A DNA stretch of 64,000 bases from Ceratotherium simum simum (lineage: Eukaryota > Chordata > Mammalia > Perissodactyla > Rhinocerotidae). The notes under the pieces were generated by a model that worked only from the letters and a program-made list of their open reading frames with translations, was not told where the DNA came from and made no database searches. The number at the start of each line of letters is the position of its first letter. Position 1 is the first letter of the stretch. Positions 49,962 to 60,502 of this stretch are shown one piece after another. The stretch is taken from assembly GCF_000283155.1 (NCBI RefSeq), contig NW_004454229.1:5292322-5356321 (forward strand), given 5' to 3'. The position numbers and the translations under genes are program-made.

Positions 49962-50460
49962 TTGTCGATGCACAATCCATAACCAATCTATAAATCAAAA
50001 TTAGGGTGGGTTTATTATGAGCCAACTTTTGAGGACCATATAGCCCAGGAGAGTCCCTTCACAAAGAAATGGAGCACTCCAAAGAAGTGGGGTGTACAGA
50101 GTGGTTATATATCTTCAGAGAGCATGTATCACATATGAGTGCAATGCCCTCTTACAGTAGTCACAAGATTGACCTGTCAGCACAGCGATTGACGGACATG
50201 ATGGATACGGTGGGTATCACGTCTGCTGTCTCCGTGGGCGTGGCTGGTGGCAGGTCTGTTGTCTCCAGTTGGGTGGTCACAGGATGAGTGCAGCCGTCAA
50301 ATCCTAGCCTAGGGAGAAATGCTTATGCTTAAGGAAATGCCAATGTGGGAGAAGTTGCATCCATATCTTAAGGGCATTTGTTCATGTCTTTGGGACATGT
50401 TAATTGTTTAAAGCAGGTATACAATGAATGAACAGAGGCCACAGGCCCTCTTTGGAAAAA
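49962..50460 (-). mobile_element. Foreign segment of about 0.5 kb inside pol
   Basis: Reverse transcriptase homology stops after the HKV-like codons near 49960 and resumes at about 50545 with KLQFVQNQVWYL. The octamer acaaggtc occurs at 49954-49961 and again at 50460-50467, a possible target duplication. The inside (gggtttattatgagcc, tgtcgatgcacaatcc) looks like an LTR in reverse. Family and exact ends are uncertain. Confidence 0.6.
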
Positions 50461-50544
50461 CAAGGTCAGGCCAAATTAGTTTTACACCAAATGGTTTCCT
50501 CATATGCTCCAATACATCCTATTGCTTGCCATTTATTTATCCAT

Positions 50545-51890
50545 CTCCAAGGAGAAACTGCAGTTTGTTCAAAACCAGGTTTGGTATTTGAGGCACCCAA
50601 TATCGGAACAAGGGCTACACCTGGATCCAGACAGGCTTCATGGTGTCCTGAGCTTCCCCAAACCCAAAACTAAGCAGCAGCTACAAGGTTTTCTTGGGCT
50701 GGCTGGCTATTGCCAAAATTGGATTCCAAATTTTTCTCTTATGGCCAAACCCTTGTATGTCTTACTAAAAGACAATAACCTTGACCCTATCTTGTGGGCA
50801 GAACAGGACAACATAGCCTTTAAAGCCTTAAAGGAGAGCTTAATAAATCCCCTGCTCTTGGACATCAGAATTATCAGTTTCCCTTTTCCCTTTTTGTGTA
50901 TGAGAAGGAAGGGAGTGCCCTTGGGGTGCTCATGCAAAAACACAGGGACCACCATCGACCCACAGGATATTATAGCCAGCAACTGGACCCTGTAGCACAA
51001 GATAACCCTCCCTGCCTTAGAGCTGTACCTGCCACTGCCCTTTTGGTTAAGGCTACCGAGGAAATAGTTGTGAGATCCCCTTTAACCGTTTTTGTACCCT
51101 ATGCAGTGGAAGCCCTCCTAAATTCTCACTACACACAACATCTTTCACCCAGCCATCTCACCCCTTATAAGGTCCTCTTACTAACTGCTCCTCATGTAAG
51201 TCTATCTTGTTGCAGTACTCTTAACCCTGCACTCCTCCTCCCCTCCACTACCGATGAAGTTCCCCATGACTGTTTAACGCTGACAGACTACCTCCTGACC
51301 TCTCCTGACCATCTACAAGAAACTCCTCTGAGTAATGCAGATGTCTCATGGTTTACTGATGGGTCTTATTTAAAGGGTGACAATGGTAAATATTGTGCTG
51401 GATATGTGATATCAATGCCTTTTGATGTAATCAAAGAGGCACCTTTGCCCTTGGCTATTATGGCCTAACAAGCTGAATTGTATGCACTTACAGGGGCCTG
51501 TACCCTAGCCAAGGGCAAGACTGCCAATGTTTATACTGATAATAGGTATGCTTTCTGGAGTGGTCCAGGACTCTGTGATGATGTAAAAGCAACGTGGTTT
51601 CCTTACCTCTAACGGAGATAAAATTAAAAAGGGTCCTTATGTTCAGGAACTATTGGATGCAGTACTCTTATCTGCTGATTTAGCTATTAAGATTCCAGGG
51701 CATTCTAAACTTGACTCTCTGGAAGCTAAGAGAAATCATCTTGCTGACACTTCCACAAAGAATGCAGGTCTTAAAGGAGCAAACAGTAGCCAAACCTCTG
51801 TCATGGTCCAAAGGGATGCTTCTCCGAATGATAGCCTGGAAAAACTGGCTAGAGAAGCCCAACACTTGGCCTCAGAAAAGAAAAAATAAG
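50545..51890 (+). pseudogene. pol: Degenerate pol, thumb/connection and RNase H
   Basis: Resumes with KLQFVQNQVWYLRHP, then KTKQQLQGFLGLAGYC. RNase H catalytic residues are all in one frame: Asp in FTDGS (51358-51360), Glu in QAELYAL (51475-51477) and Asp in YTDNR (51538-51540). A TAA at 51466-51468 lies between the first two. Confidence 0.88.
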
Positions 51891-52299
51891 ATTGGAAATT
51901 CAACAATTATTGGTTTGACAAAAAGAGAAAGCTCTGGTTTGGGGCCAAATAACAAGCCAGTCCTACCAGAGACTCTAACATTCCCATTACTGATCACCGT
52001 TGTGGGAGATCAAGATTTGGCCACCCTGAAATATATCTCTTTACCTTGATTGTTTTCTCTGAGGGACATTTGACCTCCCCCACTAACTGCCTAAAGAATT
52101 TGACATGGTGGCTCCTTCCTGGAACAAATCTTCTATCATGATGGCTGTAATGATAATGTAAAATAGATGTTACAATGGGAGGGGCACCAAGCCCCTTTTA
52201 TCAAAAAAACTCTATCTCTCCCTGACCACATTATCTATAGATGACCCTGAAAAGAATTGTCTTCTTGCCCTCTGAAGTCCCAGACCACTACCCACCCCC

Positions 52300-53520
52300 A
52301 ACACCTTCCTCACCTTTAGCTACAATACTTAAGCAAGCAGCTTAGACAGAGGGACGAGTTGCTCATTTCTGAGTTTCTCCCATGTATACATGTTATTAAA
52401 CTTGGTATTATTTTCTCCTGCAAACCTGTCTTGTTAATTATTTGGCCAGCCATAAGAACCTTAAGGAAGAGGGCAGAGGGAGATTCTCCTTCTCTCCCGA
52501 CACCATACATGCCTTGAATCATTGGTCCACAGATAAAATGGTAACTTTTATGCACTAATACTGGTGGGGAAATATCAATAAGGCCAGAAAAAGCACCTAT
52601 TTTTCTTGCCCTTCCTGCCTAAAATACAATTCAGGAAAACCGGGCCACACTGCTCCTGGACACTTCAAATTGCCCGACGGACCATTCGAGGTTTGGCAAA
52701 TGGATTTTATACAACTTCCCAGTCTCATGGCTATAAATATGTCTTGATCATGGTCTGTATGTCTTCTCACCAGACTGAAGCTTTCCCTTGTAGACAGGCT
52801 ACTGCTTCTTCTGTGGTTAATATTCTGTTAGAAAAGATTATCCCCACCTGGGGGACCCTCTTAGAACTTCATAGTGACTGGGGAACTCATTTCACAGGTT
52901 AAGTGCTTTGACAGGTCTGTGTTGTTTGGCTGGTTCTGCAGCACTTTCACTGTGCCTATCATCCTCAATCCTCTGGGCTGGTTGAATGTACTAATAGCAT
53001 TATTAAGACTCAATTAGTGAAGTTTGTAGAAACCCTCCAGATACTCTGGCCAAAAGTGCTGCCATTAGTCCTCCTAAATCTCAGGTCTACCCCTTTGGAA
53101 CTCATAAACTCTCACCCTTTGAAATAATCACAGGTCGCCCAATGCACTTGGCTCCTGCTTCTTTCGATCCTCAGTTGGTAAAGGGAGACATACTTCAATA
53201 TTGTAAAGGCCTAATTGCTTCTGTTAAAAATAATCATGCTTTGGTAGAGCAGTCTTTTCACAGTGCATTCCTGGGAGATGGAGACCTTCAACACCACACT
53301 CTACAACCTGGAGATTTTGGTTTACTGGGAAAGACACCTCTAAAAGGACTCTCTCCAGCCTTGCTGAAAGGGCCCCTATCCAGTACAGGTAACTAACCTT
53401 TGTGCTGCTAAACTCCAAGGTGTGGACTCCTGGATCCATGTGTCACACCTCAAGAAGGCCCCAAACCCTGAATGGACCTGCATTCTGTCAGGTGATCTGA
53501 AGATAAAACTCACTAGGATT
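52300..53520 (+). pseudogene. pol: Degenerate pol, integrase
   Basis: Catalytic Asp in WQMDFI (GAT 52703-52705), Asp in LHSDWG (GAC 52876-52878) and Glu in GLVECT (GAA 52984-52986) are visible; the last two keep the D-35-E spacing. A frameshift near 52715-52730 separates the first Asp from the rest, and stops TAA 52900 and TGA 52909 fall inside the core. A CPSC pair of the zinc-binding domain is seen near 52610. Confidence 0.88.
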
Positions 53521-53558
53521 TGAAGCAGCTAACATCTGAGGCAGACAGCTTTCCTAAG

Positions 53559-54765
53559 ATGACTGGACCAAGCCTGGATACCCTTTTCTCACTGTTGTTT
53601 CTTAACTTTATTTTCTCCCTCTCTTTCTTGGAAGGACAGTGCTTTTGTCCACATTTCCCAGTCCCTTGCAAAAGGGGGAAACCTCTCCGATTGCTGGATT
53701 TTCCGTCAGAAACCTTGGTCTGTCCAAGACAGTAATGACCCCTTAGTTCACCCTTTAAGCAAGTTTACTGGGATTCCAAATGCCATTGTCTGTTTGAATT
53801 ATTCCGTGGACCCATTTTGTAGTGTCAGAGTGCAAAGACAACCTAAACTTGTACCTTGTTTCAATTTAACCCAACTTTGGGAGGAAAAAATGAGATCTTT
53901 TGAATATTTGTATGGAAAATTCTGTGAGGCCACCAATGTAACCTGGGCTATCTGTAAATTTCTTGAGATTATCCATATATTTAGGCAACTTCTCAGTATG
54001 TAACAACAACATTTTCATATGTGGAAGTTTTGATAACAGCCTTTATGCTTGGGCAACTCATTGCCTGGACAGCTGCAGAATACAAGGACAAATGTGTCTG
54101 GACTATATTCAGTGTCCTATTGTCTCTACATAACCAAACAGAGGCCTCTCACTGGTCCTTTCTGTTAAACTACTATAACCACTTTAAACAAGAACTTCTA
54201 GGGGGCCTGTGTGATTCTGGGTTCGCCTCCATGGGAAGAACTTTCTTCCCATGGATTGGAGTGAATGTCAATGAACAAATGATCAGGAATCTGTTCCTGA
54301 CACTAGAAGAGTTGGCCAACTCTACAGCCAAAGCTCCAGCTCAGCAACAGTTGCTTAACTCATGGGCTAAGGTACTTTTGGATAATCATAGAGCCCTTGA
54401 TTATCTAATTCCTGAGCAAGAAGGTGTCTGTGCAGTGGTGGATATCTCTTGTTGCACATGGATAAATGCTTCTGGGGAAGTAGAAACCCAATTAGGTAAG
54501 ATTAGAGAGCAAGTACATTTCACCTAACAATCCACTGTCTTGATCTGTTCAGTGGGTTACCTTCAGGTCTGGGCTCCTGGTTTAGAACCATTCTGCAAAC
54601 TGGGTTTATAGTATTGCTCTTAATCTTACTTTGTATACTTGTTGTGAAGTTCTGTACATGTTGCCTGTCAAACCTCTGTAAAAATGACATGCTCAATAAG
54701 GTGATGTTAGCTCAGTGCTTTGAGATGGTCTCCAATGCCTATGACCTAGGAGAAATATAGACTGT
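53559..54765 (+). pseudogene. env: Degenerate env of the provirus
   Basis: An ATG at 53559 opens a short hydrophobic signal-peptide-like stretch, then a frameshift. The surface unit shows CWIF at 53692-53703, probably a CXXC-type site that has lost its second Cys. The transmembrane unit carries CX6CC at 54429-54455, NASGEVETQL after it, and a hydrophobic membrane span near 54590-54670 in another frame. At least three frame changes make it non-functional. The longest intact piece is 168 codons (54021-54527). Confidence 0.87.
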
Positions 54766-54964
54766 AGAAATGTCTGAGAGTTCTTCCTCCTAACTTTCCT
54801 TGTTACTCAAACGTGGCCTAAATGGTTTCCAACCACTATGCATTTTCCCTCTAACATAGGACCCGACAACCAGGGCAGGTCTTTCCTGGCACCAAGGGAC
54901 AAAACCACTATGTGCAGAGTACCTGACTCTTGATCAGCAATGCTTTTGGAGAGAGATCTTGATC

Positions 54965-54976
54965 AAGAGGGGAAAA
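54965..54976 (+). other. Polypurine tract
   Basis: aagaggggaaaa directly abuts the 3' LTR, the position of the plus-strand primer in retroviruses. Confidence 0.85.
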
Positions 54977-55424
54977 TGTGAAATGAATAAGAGAAACCTC
55001 AGCTAAATTGGAGTCGCAAAGGCCGGCAGGGAGAACTCTCACATCCTATCATACATCGTCAATTACTCCAAAAAGGAAGAGACTTACACTTGCATCTCCC
55101 ACAGGAAGTACAACTACTGTACTACTGAAGGAAGATTTCTCTCCCTGGCCAGCAACAGCCCAGGCAATGAGAAATGCCACAGCTCAGCCAATGAGAAGCT
55201 GTCACCACCCTGAACTGTTACTTTCCTCCGATGGACTTTCATGTAGAACAGCCCCTCCCTACTCCCCCTTTTGCTCTATAAAATCAAGCCCCTTCCTGTG
55301 TCTCCTTGGATTTGCCAATGGTTCGCCACAGCATACACATCCCAAATTGCAATTCTTTTGGCTATTCCCAAATAAACTTGTTTTGAGGGTAAAATGACTG
55401 GTGAATTTGCTTTTTAAGTTGACA
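54977..55424 (+). repeat. 3' LTR of the provirus
   Basis: 448 bases with TG..CA ends. Unlike the 5' copy it keeps a TATA box (tataaaa at 55277-55283) and a poly(A) signal at 55371-55376. It lies 2.6 kb upstream of the SCP2 start in the same orientation. Confidence 0.93.
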
Positions 55425-55428
55425 CTCC

Positions 55429-56530
55429 ATATTGCATGCATTTAAAAGAACATTTGTTATATTTCATCCAGCATTTCCACGTGTTTTGTGGAAGGAGAAT
55501 TTTTGGATTATCTAGTCCTTTACACTGGAAAAGGAAGTGTTCTTTCCCAAGCTTTTCAGCATTAACAGCAACTTTTATTATCTTGTTATTCCCTCTCCAC
55601 CTCTGTGGACTCCTATTTGAAACCAATATCGAGTGGACAGCCAGCATTTGTTACATAATAATTTGGAACCTGTGACTTCTTGTTCTGTTGGGTTGGTAAA
55701 CTTGTCTTATCCACCAATCCCATTGCTGTCTTTATGAGCCAATCAGAGTTTCAGGAAACAACCCTACACTTAGCAAAAGCCTCTTCAGTGCCCTGCCTTG
55801 TGCTAGGCCCTAGGGATAGGCAGGAAAAGGGAAGACTCTTGGCCTCTTCCCTGATCAACTGGAGATTTTACTAAGTTGACCTAGTCCTAGCCGAGGAGTT
55901 CTTTACCTTGCCCAGTGGGGGCTGCTTAGAATCACCTTGGAATCTTTCTAAATATTGATGCTTGGGCTCTACTCTTAGAGGATGTGATTCAGTAGAGTGA
56001 GGTCTGGATATGAATATTTTGAACCTATGGTCATTTTTATTGCAGGTAGCATGGTGGGTATAAAGGTACAATTTCTATAAGGCCTTCTGAAATAACGAAA
56101 ACCTCTTGTGAACTGTAGGTCCATTTGGTTCAGTTTCCCTCCCAGGGGTAAGGCTATCTCCTGCAGTATCCCTGAGGCTGGTCAGCCTCAATTTGAACAT
56201 GTCCCTTCCCTCAGAGACAGGGACTCAGTCCCCACAGTGGCGTCATGTTCAACCTCAGAACACCTCCACTTGCCCCAAGTTCTTCCGTTGGTCTTTTCTT
56301 GTAGTTACCCTGTTCTCCCTTCTCCCCAGTGGCTCTTCAGGCAGCCAAGTGACGTTTCTGCTAAGTGAACACCTGGCCTTCAATTCTAGCCGTCCTAGGA
56401 ACAATTATAGGAGGTTTCCCAGAGGGAGTGACCTTCCAGCTGTTTGATGCTTTATGCCATGCAGATCCCATGAGGGGCTCTTATCACAGACCCTTAGGGC
56501 TGGCAGGGTCCTCAGAAGTTTTATACATAC
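55429..56530. other. Intergenic sequence, no feature recognised
   Basis: Between the provirus and the next transposon. Open frames up to 86 codons show no family resemblance. Confidence 0.5.
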
Positions 56531-56537
56531 ACATACA

Positions 56538-57118
56538 CAGTCAATTCTCGTTTCTCATCATACTTATGTTCTAAAAGTCACTGTGAACACTAAATTAGTG
56601 AACACTGGGCTGGGCTCCTGAAAGCCTCTGATCACATTTTTGTCAAGCGATTGATACATAACCTTATTTGTTTTATGTGTGTTTCTGTTTAAAGACACCT
56701 TAATATATATTACTGATTCATTAACATTGAACTCAAGGCCGATAGCACTTTAACTCATGTCTGAACTAAGCTTATTTAACACACGTAGTTTCCTCAGGCA
56801 CATCACACCCTTCTTGCACTTAGGTACACTAGACAGCACTTTAGGCTTGGGGGCCATTTTTAAACAGTGAAATCACCAACAAAAAGCACAAAAATGTGAA
56901 AAACGTGGCGCTAAATCCATCACGAGAAGGACACTCGTTTACAGCACAAAAGCTGAAACCAGAAGGCCGACAGAGCATGGTCTTGTTCCACCTCAGCTGT
57001 GAATAAGCGCATGGGGCAACTTAAAATTTTTTCCACCTCAAGAGCTCTTTGAGTATTGATTTTGGGGTACAAATAAATTTTTGCGAGTAGGCAAATTCAC
57101 AAATTCAGAAGCAGCAAA
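56538..57118 (+). mobile_element. DNA transposon remnant, Tigger/MER type
   Basis: gtcaattctcgtttctcatc at the left, tttctgtttaaagacacctt, cacacccttcttgcactt and tggtcttgttccacctc inside match a familiar mammalian transposon. The right end (cgagtaggcaaattcaca) is diverged. No transposase frame is seen. Confidence 0.6.
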
Positions 57119-57130
57119 TAAGCATCAACT

Positions 57131-57326
57131 GGGGTTGGCGCGGTGCTGTAGTGGTTAAGTTCACGCGCTCCACTTGGGTGGCCTGGGGTTTGCAGGTTCA
57201 GATCTGCGGCACAGACCTACCGACCGCTCCTCAAGCCATGCTGTGGCGGCATGCTATATACCAAATACAGGAAGATTGGCAACAGATGTTAGCTCAGGGC
57301 CTACCTTCCTCACCAAAAAAAAAAAA
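57131..57326 (+). repeat. ERE-related SINE
   Basis: Head ggggttggcgcggtgctgta, tail aaaaaaaaaaa; target duplication agcatcaact on both sides. Confidence 0.92.
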
Positions 57327-57789
57327 AGCATCAACTATATCTATATAGTCCTTCTACTAAAGGCTTTGTTTCTGTCACCTCATTTAATCCTCACAAAACA
57401 ACACACGTGAATGAGTGTCAGAGAGGTTAGAAAAGGTCACAGCTAGTGACTGAACCATGGTTTTTGTTTTAGACGTATATATAGTAAATTCCCCCCACCT
57501 TTATTGGCATACAGTCCTATGAGTTTTAACACATGCATTTACCCTTCTAACCACCACCACTAGCGGGATACAGAACAATTCCAACACTCCAAACATCTTC
57601 CTCAGGCTACCCTTTTGTGGGTCGGGTTTCCGGTCACCCCCTGCTCCGTGTCAGGCCCTTCTCCAGGCCACACTCCTTCTCATCGTAGAGAACCTAAATC
57701 CGAATGGCTGGTACCAGGTTACACAGCTTTTTTCCGACAGCTAAGGCGGAGCTGGACCTCGGCCCAAGACTTCCTCCATATAGGATTTC

Positions 57790-58270
57790 CTCCCCCTCTC
57801 CGTCTCCAAACTAACGCGCGCCTGCGGCGGCGCCGCGCACGCGCAGGCGACCCTGAGCCCCGCCCCCGCCTTGCACTGCCCGAGCGCGCCCCACCCCCTC
57901 ACCGCCTCCCGTCCCGTCCGGCCCCGCCGCCGGTCTTTGGGGAACTTCGCCGCCGCAGCAATTTCAGTCTGTCCGCGTTGTGTGCTGCCTTCGCGTGCCC
58001 TAAACCTGTCCTCCGGCCCCAGCCGCGCCATGTCTCCTGCCGCCTCACGGTCTCAGCCACTGCGCCGGGTGTTCGTGGTGGGAGTGGGAATGACCAAGGT
58101 AAACAGCGCCCGATCCCCGGAGGCGGGCTCCGTGCTCCGCTCTGTTCGCGTGAGGCCGAGGGAGCCCGAGGTGACCGGGAAACGGGGAGTGGGTCAGGGC
58201 CTGGCGTGGTCCGTCCGTCTGTCCTTCCTACCTGCCGCTGCCCGGCGTGTCCCTCCGCGCAGCTCCGGCT
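57790..58270 (+). promoter_or_regulatory. SCP2: SCP2 CpG-island promoter
   Basis: Dense CpG DNA surrounds the SCP2 start codon. A GC box (ccccgcccccgcc) lies at 57857-57870 and a perfect NRF-1-type motif cgcgcacgcgca at 57834-57845. No TATA box is evident. The transcription start is probably between about 57870 and 58010. Confidence 0.8.
58030..58098 (+). CDS. SCP2: SCP2 first coding exon (SCPx isoform start)
   Basis: ATG at 58030 opens 23 codons, MSPAASRSQPLRR then VFVVGVGMTK, and the exon ends before gtaaac. RRVFVVGVGMTK is the conserved start of sterol carrier protein x, the peroxisomal 3-ketoacyl-CoA thiolase fused to SCP2; the human exon is also 23 codons. The first dozen residues differ from human, as expected for the variable tip. 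The thiolase body and the SCP2 domain with its C-terminal peroxisome signal lie to the right of the window. No second exon was recognised up to 64000, so the first intron exceeds 5.9 kb. Confidence 0.96.
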
Positions 58271-58989
58271 CCCTGCCCCTGGGGCATCAGAGTGGCGACT
58301 CGGCGGGTGGTGATGTGGGTTCTCGCAGGAATCGCAATGTCTCCGAGTTGTTCCTGCGGGACTTGTCTTTCCCCTTCCTCCTTCAGTTTTCTCCGTGGGT
58401 CAGAGTTCGTGAAGGACATCCCGAGATAGCCAAAGTCCACACCTCCTTTGAGTCTGAGTGGAATCCCAAGGCATGTGGACCTCCAACGAGGCCAGGTCCT
58501 CCTCACAGCTGAAAGGAAAGCGCGTCGTGATTGTCACCATTCCTGCACGCGCAGGAGTGCTTCCTGTAGGATCCCTTCTCAGGGACAGTTTGAAGTGCGG
58601 ATGAGCAGGAGAGACGTTAGTGATGCTCAGCGTCCCTGCTCCATGGCAGGTTTTCTGGATCCTCCGACCTCCTTTCTGTTGCTCAAGTGGTACTCTGCTT
58701 GCTACGCCGAGGTTCCTACAGCCTCACTTCTTGACAGCGTCACCGCCCCCACGCTCTAGTGATGCCAAACTGCTTTTAGTTTCGCCCCCAAACTCTGTTT
58801 TATGCCTCTGTGGCCTTGCTTCTGTTGTTCTTACTACTTGTGCCATTTGTCTTCCCTTGGTTAATTTCTTTGCATTTTTAAAAGATCAGTTCATGTCTTG
58901 TCTTCTCCAAGAAGCCTCTGATCCTCCTGACTTTCCCACAGAGCCCTGTGCTTACCTCTATCTTAGTACCTAGTGTGTGATAGTGAAAT

Positions 58990-59120
58990 TCTCTGTTGAT
59001 ATGTCTGTATTTATTAGCATGTAAGCTCCTCAAAGGTGAGTACCATGTCTAATTCATTGCTGTACCTCTAGCACCCTGAAAGTGCCTGGTGCCTGAAGAC
59101 CCTCAATGAATGTTAGTTGA
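58990..59120 (+). repeat. L2/MIR-type 3' fragment
   Basis: gtaagctcctcaaaggtg, tagcaccctgaaagtgcctg and caatgaatgttagttga are the usual L2-type tail. It lies in SCP2 intron 1. Confidence 0.55.
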
Positions 59121-59929
59121 ACAGTAGTAAGTGGATATGCTTTGTGGAAGAGAGTTCCTAGGAGAAGTTCTCTTTCTGAGAAAACAGCCTTAAAATTTTT
59201 ATCATCTTACCAATGGGCTGAGAGTACACAATCCAATCAAAAGATGTAAATAGAAAAGTCATCTAATACATTATAAACTAGATACTTGGAGATCATCGTA
59301 TTGTTTCATGGGGGAGGGGACTTCTAATATAGGTGGACAGGAAACCTTTCTAAGTATAGTATTAATGCAGTCAGATCCTCTGTTGGCTGTTGAATGTCCA
59401 AATATATGAGCTATGTAGAAAAGCACAGAGCTTTCTAACCCTTCAGGAAGTAGGAGATATATTTCTTTTTACCCAAGTTGGGAGGTGGAGGTGTGGGAGT
59501 TGTTAGTTACAGTCCTGAGGGAAGAGATTGAAAGTATGGAGAGCAGCTTTATTGATTTATTAGGCCAGTGTACTTCTCTCTGGGTTTGATCTTTTGGAAC
59601 TTGAGGCAGGGTTTGATGAAGAGGGAGAAATTTGCTAGGTAATACTTTAAGCTCTGTTGGTAGATCTCAACTGGTTGGGTTCTTGTGTTATGGTTCTTAA
59701 TATGAATAGCTGAATTCCCCAGACAACTTGAAGTTCTCTTAATGAGATTTTATTATCAGTGTAGGAAATGAGTTAGAATTTCTATGATGGATGTCAACAG
59801 ATTTGAATACAATAAATCACAAATGCCACCTGGCTGACAGCAGGCCAGGTCCTTTTGCTTATGCTGTCTACTTTCTGATATGCCCTCTTTTCGTCGATTT
59901 AAATTCTACCTGTTTTCAAGAACTAGTCT

Positions 59930-60300
59930 GTCTTAGTCTGTTCGGGCTGCTCTAACAACACTACCATAGACTGGGTGGCTTGAAAACAAATATTTATTTT
60001 CTCACAGTTCTGGAGGCTGGGAAGTCCAAGATTAAGGCACTGGCAGATTCTGTGTTTGCTGAGGTCCTGCTTCCTGGTTCATAGACTGTTTTGCTGAAGG
60101 CGGGTGAGGGACATGGCAGAAGACATGACAGTAGGGGCGAGGAAGCTCTCTGGGGTCTCTTTTATAGGGGCACTAATTCCATTTGTTAAGGCTCTATCCT
60201 CCTGATCTCCCAAAGGCCCCACCTCCAAATACAGTCACATTGGGGATTAGATTTTAATATATGAATTTTGGGAGGACACAGACATTCAGTCTATAGCAGA
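59930..60300 (-). repeat. MaLR-type solo LTR, antisense
   Basis: ttagtctgttcgggctgctc, ctcacagttctggaggctgg and cacctccaaatacagtcac are a typical reversed MaLR LTR. Confidence 0.8.
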
Positions 60301-60464
60301 CTTCAAGTCCTGTATTTTGTTACAACTTCCTCAGACTACCTAAGTTATGCTGGTCACCTTTTTTGAGATTCTGATGCCCTTGTAGTCAGGATCATATAAT
60401 TCAGCACTTAATTTTTCTAATTCCACGACCCACAGAAGGAAATATGTCTTAAATCACAACCCTG

Positions 60465-60465
60465 T

Positions 60466-60500
<35 letters not shown>

Positions 60501-60502
60501 AC
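60465..60502 (+). repeat. (CA)n microsatellite
   Basis: A run of CA with a short CGCG interruption in SCP2 intron 1. Confidence 0.95.

Larger units (their letters stand above)
46477..55424 (+). mobile_element. Class I (gammaretrovirus-like) endogenous provirus, defective
   Basis: A full-length provirus of about 8.9 kb in the ECHDC2-SCP2 interval. In order it holds a 5' LTR, tRNA-Leu primer site, gag, protease, reverse transcriptase, RNase H, integrase, env, polypurine tract and 3' LTR. It is flanked by ctcc (46473-46476 and 55425-55428), a 4-bp duplication as in gammaretroviruses. A YVDD reverse transcriptase, a D-35-E integrase and a CX6CC env transmembrane subunit agree with class I. Every gene carries stops or frameshifts and pol holds a foreign insert. 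The LTRs look about 85-90% alike by eye, so the insertion is old. I cannot name the family. Confidence 0.93.

Noticed and set aside
50504..51468. Two frames of 163 and 190 codons as intact viral protein genes
   Set aside because: They are fragments of the same decayed pol, shifted in frame and ending at internal stops.
57615..58512. Open frames of 232 and 213 codons on the + strand over the SCP2 promoter
   Set aside because: They arise from CpG-island composition with few stops. They overlap in different frames, and only the 23-codon segment from 58030 matches a known protein and has a proper donor site.
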